From Cacconaster sp045599325 (GTDB taxonomy: Bacteria > Bacteroidota > Bacteroidia > Bacteroidales > UBA932), in assembly GCA_045599325.1 (NCBI GenBank), contig JAZRVT010000030.1, positions 1 through 64,000 of the forward strand: DNA of 64,000 nucleotides, given 5' to 3'. The first letter of the stretch is position 1, and the number at the start of each line of letters is the position of its first letter. A program made the translations under genes and the position numbers. This document shows positions 40,476 to 49,464 of this stretch, one piece after another. The notes beneath the pieces are model-generated. The model was not told where the DNA came from, ran no database searches, and saw only the letters and a program-made list of their open reading frames with translations.

Positions 40476-42623
40476 CTATCTCACATAGAATCCCTTGAAC
40501 CATCCGTACGGATCGGAGCGGTCGAGGTTGCGGACATAGACGAAATCCTTGAAGACATTCACCTCGATGTTTTCGCTGAAGCATGCAGTGCGGATGCGGA
40601 ACGAATCGAACTTGCCCATGAAAGTTGATTCGTTGAACCCGTCTAAATGATGGGTGATTGTGGTCTCGTAGTCCCAGAAGCCTTGGCCTTCTGCAATCTC
40701 TATCCCTCCGTAGAGGTTGACAGCATCCTCCGGGGAGAGATAGTAGCCGCCTTTGAAACCGCCCACCTCCTCGCGTGAAGGGCGGGCGAACCAGCCTCCC
40801 TTCCCGTTCGGGAAAGCGATTTTCCGGTCAAGGACAACATCATACATATCACCCCATCTTCCTCTGACAATCTGGTCACCGAGCAGCTGGCCTTCGATTG
40901 TGCCTGTGATATGGCCGTCAGGCTCGTATTCCTTGATTGTAATATATGTCTCGATGGTTCCGCGAGGGGTCTGGTGGTCGCACCAGGTGCCGAGCACCCT
41001 CACCGGCTTGCCGGAGCCGGTCCTGGTATAGGTCAGTTCGCCTGCGATGAGGCCGTCCTTGCGGCATTCGAGCAGCAGGCGTACAGGAATCTTCTTGCTG
41101 CCGCTGGTCAGCGCGCCTTCGACAGCAACGCGGCATCTCAGTTTGTCTCCCTCGGCATAGGTCAGGCGCTCGAAGTCGCGGCCGGCCGCCATCACCACAT
41201 TGCGGGAAGGGTCAGTCTCGAGCTTCTTCAGCAGTGCGATGTTCGCCTCCTCCACCTCATTGAGGCCAAGGTCATCGTTGGATGAGTTAGCATATATCAG
41301 ATACCACGGCTGGTCGAGGAAGTATGCCTTCAGCTCCGGGTTCGAGAAGGAGTAGCTGTGGCGTGCGAAGACTTCATTGCGCATCATCTTCAATGTCTGG
41401 CTGTCGAACGGCTCCAGGAACTCTTCGGTGAGAAGCCTCGAAGAGCAGAAAGGCCAGAGACCGCTGTTTAAAGGGTCGTTGCCGTCAACCTTGATGAGCT
41501 GCAGAGGATAGTCGCCCACGAGATTGAGTCCGGCAGAAGTTATTTCAAAGCGGAAGGAGCGGCCGTCCGAGAGGTCGATCCAGTCGCCGTCAGCGGCACG
41601 CCTGGCAGTGCAGGTGAACTTGTCGCTGTAGTCATATCCAGTCTCCAGCGTGCCGTCGGAGAAAAAGCGGTATTTGCAGTCGATGTCCTGCGTGTCATTG
41701 ACATAGACTCCCTGGATGCGGGCGAATGTCAGGGCGCTGAACTCATCCTGGTCAATATCGTTCTCAGTTTCCTGAGGATTGTTCCAGGCGAAGTTCTCAA
41801 TGAACATCTTGTTGTCCTCGTCAGGCAGATACATCGACTCGTCGATGTCGCCGCCGTTATGCCCGTCAATGTAGGCCTTGGTATAGAATGACCTGACATC
41901 AGCCTTGCCGGTCTTGGCATAGATGCCGGCGAGAGTCGCTCCCAAACCGAAGACTCCGAACTCCTGCTCTATCGTCCTGACTGTAATGAACTGTCTGTAG
42001 AAGGTCACCTCGTAGGAGAAGCCTTCGCCCCTCACTGTCAGAGGATTGGTCATCACAACCTCCCCGTCGGCCATTGCGAAGTTCGGCATACAGACGCTGA
42101 AGTCATATTTTGCCTTGTCCCTGTCGAAAGTGAAACCGGCACATCCTGTTGCGGGACGGTTCGGGTCTGTGGTCCTGTCCCAAGCATAGCTTGCGCCGAA
42201 ATCCCCGGGGGCCGCCTCTATGAACTTGGAGTCAAAGCCGTCGAACCCCACTGGCCTGCACTTGTCGAGTTTCAGGGCGAACTCCTTCTGACCGCCGCTC
42301 CAGGTGCCGGTGGCCTGACCGTTGCCGGAGACAGTGATGGAGATATCGCCGGACACCGTGCCGTCAGGCTGGAATTCGGAGAGATTGATGTTCAGAGGAG
42401 TGTCTTCGATCACCTCGCCCAGCAGCAGTATCGGCTTTCCGCTGCCTGTCTTGGTGTAAGTCAGTTCACCGGCGACATATCCGTTGCGGTTTATCTCGAT
42501 GACCATCCTGACAGGGATGGTGTTCTTCATTGTGCCGTCCCAGGCATAGCGCATTATGACCTCCTGAGCAGAAGCTGAAAGTGAACACAGTGCAATAGCG
42601 ATGAGGATAAAGGCTCTTTTCAT
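40476..42623 (-). CDS. Large secreted YARHG-domain protein with internal duplication
   Basis: 715 aa with a signal peptide (MKRAFILIAIALCSLSASA). Residues about 399-465 contain a YARHG domain (MMRNEVFARHSYSFSNPELKAYF...QPWY). On both sides lie two copies of a beta-rich module. Copy A (about 24-239) and copy B (about 496-715) share IPVRxxxE, AGELTYTxTGSGKPxxxLG and EF/YxPDGxxxG, and each ends in a strand pair (VTFYRQFITVRTIEQ versus VNVFKDFVYVRNLDR). I do not recognise a catalytic motif. It stands alone behind the rplQ terminator, with a near-consensus box TACCTTTA at 42647-42654. Function unknown; exported, perhaps cell-surface. Confidence 0.8.
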   Translation of the reverse strand: MKRAFILIAIALCSLSASAQEVIMRYAWDGTMKNTIPVRMVIEINRNGYVAGELTYTKTGSGKPILLLGEVIEDTPLNINLSEFQPDGTVSGDISITVSGNGQATGTWSGGQKEFALKLDKCRPVGFDGFDSKFIEAAPGDFGASYAWDRTTDPNRPATGCAGFTFDRDKAKYDFSVCMPNFAMADGEVVMTNPLTVRGEGFSYEVTFYRQFITVRTIEQEFGVFGLGATLAGIYAKTGKADVRSFYTKAYIDGHNGGDIDESMYLPDEDNKMFIENFAWNNPQETENDIDQDEFSALTFARIQGVYVNDTQDIDCKYRFFSDGTLETGYDYSDKFTCTARRAADGDWIDLSDGRSFRFEITSAGLNLVGDYPLQLIKVDGNDPLNSGLWPFCSSRLLTEEFLEPFDSQTLKMMRNEVFARHSYSFSNPELKAYFLDQPWYLIYANSSNDDLGLNEVEEANIALLKKLETDPSRNVVMAAGRDFERLTYAEGDKLRCRVAVEGALTSGSKKIPVRLLLECRKDGLIAGELTYTRTGSGKPVRVLGTWCDHQTPRGTIETYITIKEYEPDGHITGTIEGQLLGDQIVRGRWGDMYDVVLDRKIAFPNGKGGWFARPSREEVGGFKGGYYLSPEDAVNLYGGIEIAEGQGFWDYETTITHHLDGFNESTFMGKFDSFRIRTACFSENIEVNVFKDFVYVRNLDRSDPYGWFKGFYVR

Positions 42624-42660
42624 TTCACAAGGTTTTAATTGGAGTCTAAAGGTACGAAAA

Positions 42661-42697
42661 TAAATGAAAAAGCGGGCTGTCTTTGCGACAACCCGCT
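42661..42697 (-). terminator. Rho-independent terminator after rplQ
   Basis: On the minus strand AGCGGGTTGTC-GCAAA-GACAGCCCGCT (42671-42697) is followed by TTTTCATTTATTTT. It ends the ribosomal cluster. Confidence 0.85.
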
Positions 42698-42720
42698 CTT
42701 GCTTTCCGGTAAGGGAACGG

Positions 42721-43299
42721 CTAGTTTCCAGTCTTGCGAGGAGCCTGGACCTTCTTTGCAGGAGCAGCCTTGGTGCTGACCTTGCCAGCAGCCTTAGGAG
42801 CAGCCTTAGGAGCCTTCTTTGCAGAAGCCTTCTCGCCCTCTGCAGCAGGAGTCTCAGCGCCCTCTGCAGCAGCCTTCTTGGTGCTGCGGCGGGTTGAACT
42901 CTTCTTAGCGGCAGCCTTGCCCTTTACCTCAACCTCAGACTCGTTGAAATCAACGAGCTGCATGATTGCCATTTCAGCTGCATCACCGATACGGAAACCG
43001 TTCTTCACGATACGGGTGTATCCGCCCGGACGGTCAGCAACCTTCGGAGCGACTGTTCTGAAGAGCTCGCTGACAGCTTCTTTCTGTTTGAGGTAGCTGA
43101 AAACGACACGACGTGAGTGTGTGGTGTCTTCCTTTGACTTGGTGATGAGCGGTTCTACATACATTCTCAGAGCCTTAGCCTTTGCGAGAGTGGTCTCGAT
43201 CTGCTTGTTGAGAATGAGAGAAGATGCCATATTGGCCAGCATAGCCTTGCGGTGGCCGCTCTTACGTCCAAGGTGGTTTACTGATTTATTGTGCCTCAT
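42721..43299 (-). CDS. rplQ: Ribosomal protein bL17 with Ala/Lys-rich tail
   Basis: 192 aa. Residues 1-120 are canonical L17 (MRHNKSVNHLGRKSGHRKAMLANM, GGYTRIVKNGFRIGDAAEMAIMQLVD). The remaining 70 or so are low-complexity Ala, Lys, Pro and Thr. The start overlaps the rpoA end by 14 bases. Confidence 0.97.
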   Translation of the reverse strand: MRHNKSVNHLGRKSGHRKAMLANMASSLILNKQIETTLAKAKALRMYVEPLITKSKEDTTHSRRVVFSYLKQKEAVSELFRTVAPKVADRPGGYTRIVKNGFRIGDAAEMAIMQLVDFNESEVEVKGKAAAKKSSTRRSTKKAAAEGAETPAAEGEKASAKKAPKAAPKAAGKVSTKAAPAKKVQAPRKTGN

Positions 43300-44305
43300 T
43301 TTCTTCTTTCTTTGGTTTTGGTTCGATATTATACTTGGTGACGTCCATGCCGAAAGTCAGTTTGAGTCTTTCCACAAGGCTGTCGATCTCGCTGAGAGAC
43401 TTCTTTCCGAAGTTTCTGAACTTCATGAGCTCGTTCCTCTGGTGTGAAACCAGGTCGGCGAAGGTCTCGATGTCGGCGGCCTTCAGGCAGTTGAGAGCTC
43501 TGACTGAGAGTTCCATGTCTGAAAGCTTGGTGAGCAGCAGGTGACGCATGCGGAGTGACTCTTCGTCAAGCTCCTTGCTTTCCACTGCAACCGGGGTCTC
43601 GAGGGTGATCTTCTCGTCTGAGAACAGCATGAAGTGGTGGATCAGAATCTTGGCAGCCTCCTTGAGAGCCTCCTTCGGAGCGATTGATCCGTCGGTGGTG
43701 ATTTCAAGGTTGAGCTTGTCATAGTCTGTCTTCTGCTCGACACGCCAAGGCTCGATGGTGTACTTCACGTTCTTGATAGGGGTGAAGATAGAGTCGATAG
43801 CGATGGTGTCGACAGGAGCTGCCTCAATGATGTTTTCAGTTGATGGAACATAGCCTCTGCCCTTGCCGATCCTCAGTTCCATACGGATCTTCACGCTCGG
43901 CTCCATAGAGCAGATGTGGAGTTCAGGATTGAGGACCTTGAAGTTTGAAAGACTCTTTGAGATGTCTTCAGCTGTGAATTCTTGCTTGCCACTAACAGTG
44001 AAGCTCACTACCTCGCCATCTACATCAGGGACCATTCTCTTGAAGCGTACCTGCTTCAGGTTGAGGATGATGTCGACAACGCTCTCAATGACGCCCGGGA
44101 TGGTGTCGAACTCGTGGGAGACACCGTCGATGCGGATTGAGGTGATAGCAAAGCCTTCCAATGACGATAACAGAATGCGACGCAGTGCGTTACCTATGGT
44201 GATACCGTATCCCGGCTCCAGAGGGCGGAATTCGAAACGGCCGAAGGTATCGGTTGAGTCGAGCATTATGACCTTGTCAGGTTTTTGAAATGCTAAGATT
44301 GCCAT
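43286..44305 (-). CDS. rpoA: DNA-directed RNA polymerase subunit alpha
   Basis: 339 aa. The N-terminal dimerisation domain has GYGITIGNALRRILLSSLEG; the C-terminal domain has LNCLKAADIETFADLV and LMKFRNFGKKSLSEI, which contact DNA and activators. It follows rpsD by 38 bases and is coupled to rplQ by an overlap. Confidence 0.98.
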   Translation of the reverse strand: MAILAFQKPDKVIMLDSTDTFGRFEFRPLEPGYGITIGNALRRILLSSLEGFAITSIRIDGVSHEFDTIPGVIESVVDIILNLKQVRFKRMVPDVDGEVVSFTVSGKQEFTAEDISKSLSNFKVLNPELHICSMEPSVKIRMELRIGKGRGYVPSTENIIEAAPVDTIAIDSIFTPIKNVKYTIEPWRVEQKTDYDKLNLEITTDGSIAPKEALKEAAKILIHHFMLFSDEKITLETPVAVESKELDEESLRMRHLLLTKLSDMELSVRALNCLKAADIETFADLVSHQRNELMKFRNFGKKSLSEIDSLVERLKLTFGMDVTKYNIEPKPKKEENEAQ

Positions 44306-44343
44306 TATTAATAAGTTTTATTAGTGTTTGAAGCAAGTCAATT

Positions 44344-44946
44344 CTACTTAGAGTACAATTCGACGATAAGCTGTTCGTTGATCGGTTCAGGAATTTCACT
44401 TCTTTCAGGGAGGTTGGTGTACTTGCCTGCACACTTTGCAGAATCCCACTCGAGCCAAGAATACTTGACTGCGCTCTTGAGGCTCTCCTGAATTACTTCA
44501 AGGCTCTTGGAACGCTCGCGGACACCGACGATTTCGCCCGGTTTCACGATAGTTGAAGGGATGTTGCAGACCTCACCGTTGCGGGTGATGTGGCAATGGG
44601 TTACCAGCTGGCGTGCGGCTGCCCTTGTAGGAGCGATGCCAAGGCGGTAAACGAGATTGTCAAGGCGGCTTTCGAGGAGCAGGAGAAGGTTCTCACCTGT
44701 ACGGCCTTTCATTCTGTTGGCCTTTGCGTAGGTGTTGCGGAACTGGCGCTCGAGAACACCGTAGGTGTATTTGACTTTCTGCTTCTCAGCGAGCTGAGTG
44801 CCGTACTCGGAAGTTTTCTTGCGCTTCTTGGCTGCACCGTGCTGTCCCGGAGGATAGTTCTTCTTCTCAAAATATTTGTCAGGACCGTAGATCGGCTCAC
44901 CGAACTTACGTGCTATCTTTGTTTTAGGACCTGTATATCTTGCCAT
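44344..44946 (-). CDS. rpsD: Ribosomal protein uS4
   Basis: 200 aa with a typical start (MARYTGPKTKIARKFGEPIYGP) and S4 RNA-binding domain (RLDNLVYRLGIAPTRAAARQLVTHCHI). Primary 16S rRNA binder; in other bacteria it also represses the alpha operon. The zinc-binding cysteines of some S4 forms are absent. Confidence 0.98.
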   Translation of the reverse strand: MARYTGPKTKIARKFGEPIYGPDKYFEKKNYPPGQHGAAKKRKKTSEYGTQLAEKQKVKYTYGVLERQFRNTYAKANRMKGRTGENLLLLLESRLDNLVYRLGIAPTRAAARQLVTHCHITRNGEVCNIPSTIVKPGEIVGVRERSKSLEVIQESLKSAVKYSWLEWDSAKCAGKYTNLPERSEIPEPINEQLIVELYSK

Positions 44947-44965
44947 AATCTAGTGCTTTAAAAAG

Positions 44966-45355
44966 TTATACTCTACGGCGGCCCTTAGGACGGCAGCCAT
45001 TGTGAGGAAGCGGAGTCACGTCAATGATTTCGGTAACTTCGATACCGGCAGTATGGAGTGTGCGGATTGCAGATTCACGACCTGCGCCCGGACCCTTGAC
45101 ATAAGCTTTGATCTTGCGCAGACCAAGGTCGTAAGCGACCTTCGCGCAATCTGCAGCAGCAACCTGAGCAGCGTACGGAGTGTTCTTCTTTGAACCCCTG
45201 AAGCCCATCTTACCTGCAGAAGACCAGTTGATTACCTGACCTACACTGTTGGTCAGAGTGACGATGACATTGTTGAAAGTAGACGAAATATGGGCCTGAC
45301 CATAAGCGTCGACTTTGACAACTCTCTTTTTGCTTGTTGTGGTTTTCTTTGCCAT
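44966..45355 (-). CDS. rpsK: Ribosomal protein uS11
   Basis: 129 aa. Conserved VDAYGQAHISSTFNNVIVTLTN and the C-terminal DVTPLPHNGCRPKGRRRV. Small-subunit platform protein. It lies 10 bases after rpsM. Confidence 0.98.
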   Translation of the reverse strand: MAKKTTTSKKRVVKVDAYGQAHISSTFNNVIVTLTNSVGQVINWSSAGKMGFRGSKKNTPYAAQVAAADCAKVAYDLGLRKIKAYVKGPGAGRESAIRTLHTAGIEVTEIIDVTPLPHNGCRPKGRRRV

Positions 45356-45365
45356 AATCTAACCC

Positions 45366-45743
45366 TTATTTAGTAGCTTTCTTCTTGTTAGCGACGGTCT
45401 TCTTGCGTCCCTTGCGGGTACGTGCGTTGTTCTTGGTGCTCTGACCGCGGACAGGGAGACCGAGACGGTGACGGATACCACGGTAGCAACCGATATCCAT
45501 CAGTCGTTTGATGTTCATTTGAACAGATGAACGGAGTTCACCTTCAATCTTGAATTCGTTAGCAATCTTACCACGGATTGCTGCAATCTGATCGTCGTTC
45601 CAATCCTTGACTTTGATGTCTGGGTTGATGTCGAGATCAGCGAGGATCTTCTTCGCAGAACTGCGACCGATACCGTAGATGTAGGTGAGACCTATCTCTC
45701 CACGTTTGTTGTTTGGTAAATCAACTCCGGCTATACGTGCCAT
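45366..45743 (-). CDS. rpsM: Ribosomal protein uS13
   Basis: 125 aa. MARIAGVDLPNNKRGEIGLTYIYGIGR at the N-terminus and GIRHRLGLPVRGQSTKNNARTRKG near the end. It lies in the subunit head, contacting 50S. First of the alpha-type block after rpmJ. Confidence 0.98.
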   Translation of the reverse strand: MARIAGVDLPNNKRGEIGLTYIYGIGRSSAKKILADLDINPDIKVKDWNDDQIAAIRGKIANEFKIEGELRSSVQMNIKRLMDIGCYRGIRHRLGLPVRGQSTKNNARTRKGRKKTVANKKKATK

Positions 45744-45781
45744 AATCTATTTTTTACTTTATTGTTATACAAATTAAAAAA

Positions 45782-45898
45782 TTATCCCTGGCGCATCTTG
45801 AATTTCGGATTCTTCTTGCAAATAACATACAAGCGGCCTTTGCGCTTTACGATTTTACAATCCTCACTACGCTTCTTAATGGATGTTTTAACTTTCAT
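45782..45898 (-). CDS. rpmJ: Ribosomal protein bL36
   Basis: 38 aa, read directly from the minus strand: it starts MKVKTSIKKRSEDCKIVKRK and ends KKNPKFKMRQG. The position between infA and rpsM is the conserved one. Only two cysteines remain (14 and 27), and the usual His is Phe, so this is a form without the full zinc site. Confidence 0.96.
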   Translation of the reverse strand: MKVKTSIKKRSEDCKIVKRKGRLYVICKKNPKFKMRQG

Positions 45899-45909
45899 TT
45901 GTGTAAGTT

Positions 45910-46131
45910 TTACTGTTTGTATCTGAAAGAAATTCGTCCCCTGGTCAGATCATACGGGCTCATTTCGACCCTCACTCTGTCTCCAGGAAGGATTTTGATA
46001 TAATGCAGACGCATCTTGCCCGAAGTGTGGGCCAGTATCACGTGGCCGTTGTCCAGCTCGACTCTGAACATCGTGTTGGGCAGGGCTTCGATGATTGTCC
46101 CTTCTTTTTCAATTGCTGACTGTTTTGGCAT
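45910..46131 (-). CDS. infA: Translation initiation factor IF-1
   Basis: 73 aa OB-fold: EGTIIEALPNTMFRVELDNGHVILAHTSGKMR and GDRVRVEMSPYDLTRGRI. It binds the ribosomal A site during initiation. It lies 8 bases after map. Confidence 0.98.
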   Translation of the reverse strand: MPKQSAIEKEGTIIEALPNTMFRVELDNGHVILAHTSGKMRLHYIKILPGDRVRVEMSPYDLTRGRISFRYKQ

Positions 46132-46139
46132 ATCTACAA

Positions 46140-46922
46140 TTATTGGTTTTCTGACCGGTTGATCTTTTCAATAAACTCAAAGGTTGACAGGACCTCGGGA
46201 GCGCCCTTGCGGACTGCGACAGTAAGCTCGAAGTGAGCTGACTTCTTGCCGTCCACGGTGCGTACACCCCAGCCGTTGTCATCCAGATAGACCTCACGGC
46301 GACCGGCATTGATCATAGGTTCGATACAGATCACCATCCCTTCACGAAGTCTGACCCCGTGGCCTTTGCGGCCGTAGTTCGGAACCTCAGGGCTTTCGTG
46401 CATGTCGCGGCCGAGGCCGTGACCCACCATCTCCCTGACGACCGAGAACCCGCGGGTCTCGCAATATGACTGGACAGCTTCTCCGATATCGCCTATTCTC
46501 GCTCCGGCTACAGCTTGAGCAATGCCTTCGTAGAGCGAAGCCTTTGTGGCGTCCAGCAACGCCTGAGTCTCCGCTGACACCTTCCCGACAGGGAAAGTGT
46601 AGGCTGAGTCGCCGTAGAAGCCCCTGTAAACCGTGCCGCAGTCAACTGAGACTATGTCACCCTCCTTCAGCCTGTAGTCTGAAGGGAAACCGTGGACAAC
46701 AGTGTCATTGACTGACGTGCACAGGGTTGCAGGAAATCCTTCATAACCGAGGAAACCGGGAACAGCTCCCATACTCCTGATGAACTTCTCAGCGATCACA
46801 TCGAGCTCCTTGGTAGTGATACCCGGTTCGACGTGACGGCCGACTTCAGCAAGAGTCTTCGACACCATCAGGGCGTTCTCCCTGAGGATCGAGATTTCTT
46901 CTTCGGTTTTGAGTCTTATCAT
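46140..46922 (-). CDS. map: Methionine aminopeptidase, type I
   Basis: 260 aa. Metal ligands lie in VSVDCGTVYRGFYGDSAYTF (two Asp), GHGLGRDMHESPEVPN (His) and the two Glu of MVICIEPMI and FELTVAV. It removes the initiator Met after deformylation. Located within the spc cluster after secY, as in other Bacteroidales. Confidence 0.97.
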   Translation of the reverse strand: MIRLKTEEEISILRENALMVSKTLAEVGRHVEPGITTKELDVIAEKFIRSMGAVPGFLGYEGFPATLCTSVNDTVVHGFPSDYRLKEGDIVSVDCGTVYRGFYGDSAYTFPVGKVSAETQALLDATKASLYEGIAQAVAGARIGDIGEAVQSYCETRGFSVVREMVGHGLGRDMHESPEVPNYGRKGHGVRLREGMVICIEPMINAGRREVYLDDNGWGVRTVDGKKSAHFELTVAVRKGAPEVLSTFEFIEKINRSENQ

Positions 46923-46940
46923 CCTTAGAACTTATTTTTA

Positions 46941-48266
46941 TTACATACCCGAACGGCTCTTGAGACGTCCAGTCTTCATCAAGCCGTCGTAGTGACGCAT
47001 AAGCAAATGGCTCTCAATCTGCTGGAGAGTATCCAGAACAACGCCCACGAGGATCAGCAGTGAAGTACCGCCGTAGAACGGAGCGAACTGGTTGTTGACA
47101 CCGAGCATCCTTGCAAATGCAGGGAGGATTGCCACGAATGCCAGCAGGATAGAACCAGGCAGAGTGATGCGAGACATAATGGTGTCGATATATTCGGCAG
47201 TCTTCTTGCCAGGCTTGCAGCCAGGGATGAAACCGCCGTTTTTCTTCATTTCTTCTGCCATATTGGTCGGGTTCACAGTAATAGCGGTGTAGAAATACGT
47301 GAAGAGGATGACCATTACAGCATAAACGAAGTTATACCAGAAACCGTTTGTATTGCCCATTACAGCTGCAAGACCCTTGGTGGAGTCGAATCTCTGGAAA
47401 ATGAGCGGGAAGAGCATCAGCGCCTGAGCGAAGATGATAGGCATAACGCCTGCCGCATTGATTTTCAGAGGGATGTACTGGCGGACACCGCCGTACTGCT
47501 TGTTGCCCACGATACGTTTTGCATACTGTACAGGGATTTTTCTTACAGCCTGTACCAAAGCGATTGTGCCGACGAATACGAAGAAGAGAATGATGAACTC
47601 AACGATGAGCATAAGGACACCGCCGGTAGTTGCATTGAACTTTTCAACAAGTTCGAGGCGCAGCGCCAAAGGGAGACGTGCAATGATGCCCACCATAATG
47701 ATCAGGGAAATACCATTACCAATGCCGCGGTCTGTAATTCTTTCACCTAACCACATGACGAACATAGTACCGCCAATCAGGATCAGAGTCGCGAAAGCGC
47801 CATACCATCCGCCGCTCATTGAGCTCACGAAAGCCTCCGGAGGGAGGGTTGAGTGAAGACTTGCGACGTATGCGGGGCCCTGGATCGCGAGGATCAGGAT
47901 TGTGAGGTAGCGGGTGTACTGATTCATCTTGCGGCGGCCGCTCTCACCCTCGCGCTGGAGGCGCTGGAATGAAGGCAGGAAGACGCCGAGAAGCTGAATC
48001 ACGATGGATGCGGAGATGTACGGCATAACACCCAGCGCGAAGATGGATGCGTTGCCGAACGCTCCGCCCGAGAACATATTCAGCAGGCCGACGAGACCTT
48101 CGGAGGTCTTCTGCTGCAGTGCTGCGATCTGAGATGCGTCAATGCCCGGAAGCACGATGTAGCTGCCGAGACGGTAGATGACGATAAGACCGAAGGTGTA
48201 GAGAAGTCTCTTGCGGAGATCCTCGATCTTGAATATGTTGGCGATAGTCTGGAAGAATCTTTTCAT
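46941..48266 (-). CDS. secY: Preprotein translocase subunit SecY
   Basis: 441 aa with ten membrane helices. Start MKRFFQTIANIFKIEDLRKRLLYTFGLIVIYRLG; signature PGIDASQIAAL and the plug region following. The C-terminus LLMRHYDGLMKTGRLKSRSGM contacts the ribosome and SecA. It is the central channel of Sec export. Confidence 0.98.
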   Translation of the reverse strand: MKRFFQTIANIFKIEDLRKRLLYTFGLIVIYRLGSYIVLPGIDASQIAALQQKTSEGLVGLLNMFSGGAFGNASIFALGVMPYISASIVIQLLGVFLPSFQRLQREGESGRRKMNQYTRYLTILILAIQGPAYVASLHSTLPPEAFVSSMSGGWYGAFATLILIGGTMFVMWLGERITDRGIGNGISLIIMVGIIARLPLALRLELVEKFNATTGGVLMLIVEFIILFFVFVGTIALVQAVRKIPVQYAKRIVGNKQYGGVRQYIPLKINAAGVMPIIFAQALMLFPLIFQRFDSTKGLAAVMGNTNGFWYNFVYAVMVILFTYFYTAITVNPTNMAEEMKKNGGFIPGCKPGKKTAEYIDTIMSRITLPGSILLAFVAILPAFARMLGVNNQFAPFYGGTSLLILVGVVLDTLQQIESHLLMRHYDGLMKTGRLKSRSGM

Positions 48267-48275
48267 AAGGCGATG

Positions 48276-48722
48276 TTAGAGTTTGGTTACTGTTCCGCCT
48301 TTCTCCTCGATCTTCTTGACTGCTGCAGCTGAGAATGCGTCAGCTGTCACGTCAATCTTTGCTGTGAGTTCGCCGTTTCCGAGGATCTTGATCAGATCGT
48401 TCTTGGAAGCGTAACCTGCGCTGCGGATGATGTCGACGTCGATTGCGCTGACATTGTACTGCTCGCTGATGGTCTGGAGAACTGAAAGATTGACTGCTTT
48501 GTATTCTACTCTTGTAGGGTTTTTGAATCCGAATTTAGGGAGACGGCGCTGGATAGGCATCTGACCTCCTTCAAATCCGATTTTCTTGGAATAGCCTGAG
48601 CGCTGCTTTGCACCGTTGTTACCACGGCAAGCGGTTTTTCCGTGTCCTGAACCAGGGCCGCGGCCGACGCGCTTCTCTTTTCCGACTGAACCTTCAGCAG
48701 GTGTAAGGTTGTTAAGTGACAT
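48276..48722 (-). CDS. rplO: Ribosomal protein uL15
   Basis: 148 aa. MSLNNLTPAEGSVGKEKRVGRGPGSGHGKTACRGNNGAKQRSG is the Gly/Lys-rich tail inserted into 23S rRNA; the globular part follows (GGQMPIQRRLPKFGF). Confidence 0.98.
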   Translation of the reverse strand: MSLNNLTPAEGSVGKEKRVGRGPGSGHGKTACRGNNGAKQRSGYSKKIGFEGGQMPIQRRLPKFGFKNPTRVEYKAVNLSVLQTISEQYNVSAIDVDIIRSAGYASKNDLIKILGNGELTAKIDVTADAFSAAAVKKIEEKGGTVTKL

Positions 48723-48736
48723 ATCCTGTTCCTCCT

Positions 48737-48928
48737 TTAGTTTTCTGATTTGACTTCTTCAACTGTAACGAGGTGGAGAACTCTCTCGATCATACCTTTG
48801 GTGACCGGAGTGACCTCAACTTCGACGGTCTGGTGCATTCTGTGAATGCCGAGTGAGCGAAGGTTAGCCTTCTGACGCTCTGTTGAGCCGCTTACGCTCT
48901 TGATCTGGGTCAATTTAACTTTTGCCAT
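48737..48928 (-). CDS. rpmD: Ribosomal protein uL30
   Basis: 63 aa. KVKLTQIKSVSGSTERQKANLRSLGIHRMHQTVEV is the canonical L30 core. Lies between rpsE and rplO. Confidence 0.97.
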   Translation of the reverse strand: MAKVKLTQIKSVSGSTERQKANLRSLGIHRMHQTVEVEVTPVTKGMIERVLHLVTVEEVKSEN

Positions 48929-48940
48929 AATTCTCTCCTC

Positions 48941-49459
48941 CTAACCGTTGAATACTCTTTCCATAGGAATGCCACGAAGACCTGCGACTGTGTAGGCGTC
49001 ACGCATCTCTGTGAGAGCTGCGACAGTTGCCTTCACGAGGTTGTGAGGGTTCGAGCTGCCCTTTGACTTAGCAAGGATGTCGCTGATGCCGACTGACTCG
49101 AAGACTGCACGCATTGCACCACCTGCCTTCACTCCTGTACCAGGGGCTGCAGGTTTCATGAATACGCGGGCGCCGCCGAACTTGGCTGACTGCTCGTGAG
49201 GGATAGTCTTCTTGCTCAGCGGAACCCTGACGAGGTTCTTCTTTGCATCCTCAATACCCTTTGAAATAGCTGTGGTGACTTCGTTTGCCTTACCAAGGCC
49301 ATAGCCGACGACACCATTCTCATCGCCTACCACTACGATAGCGGCAAAGCTGAAGTGGCGACCACCTTTGGTGACTTTGGTCACTCTCTGAACGGCTACA
49401 AGCCTGTCCTTGAGTTCAAGATCAGTAGTCTTGACTTTCTTTACGTTGATATCTGCCAT
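48941..49459 (-). CDS. rpsE: Ribosomal protein uS5
   Basis: 172 aa. The N-terminal dsRBD-like domain includes RVTKVTKGGRHFSFAAIVVVGDENGVVGYGLGKA; the C-terminal part has VFESVGISDILAKSKGSSNPHNLVKAT. It takes part in decoding fidelity. Confidence 0.98.
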   Translation of the reverse strand: MADINVKKVKTTDLELKDRLVAVQRVTKVTKGGRHFSFAAIVVVGDENGVVGYGLGKANEVTTAISKGIEDAKKNLVRVPLSKKTIPHEQSAKFGGARVFMKPAAPGTGVKAGGAMRAVFESVGISDILAKSKGSSNPHNLVKATVAALTEMRDAYTVAGLRGIPMERVFNG

Positions 49460-49464
49460 AGCTC

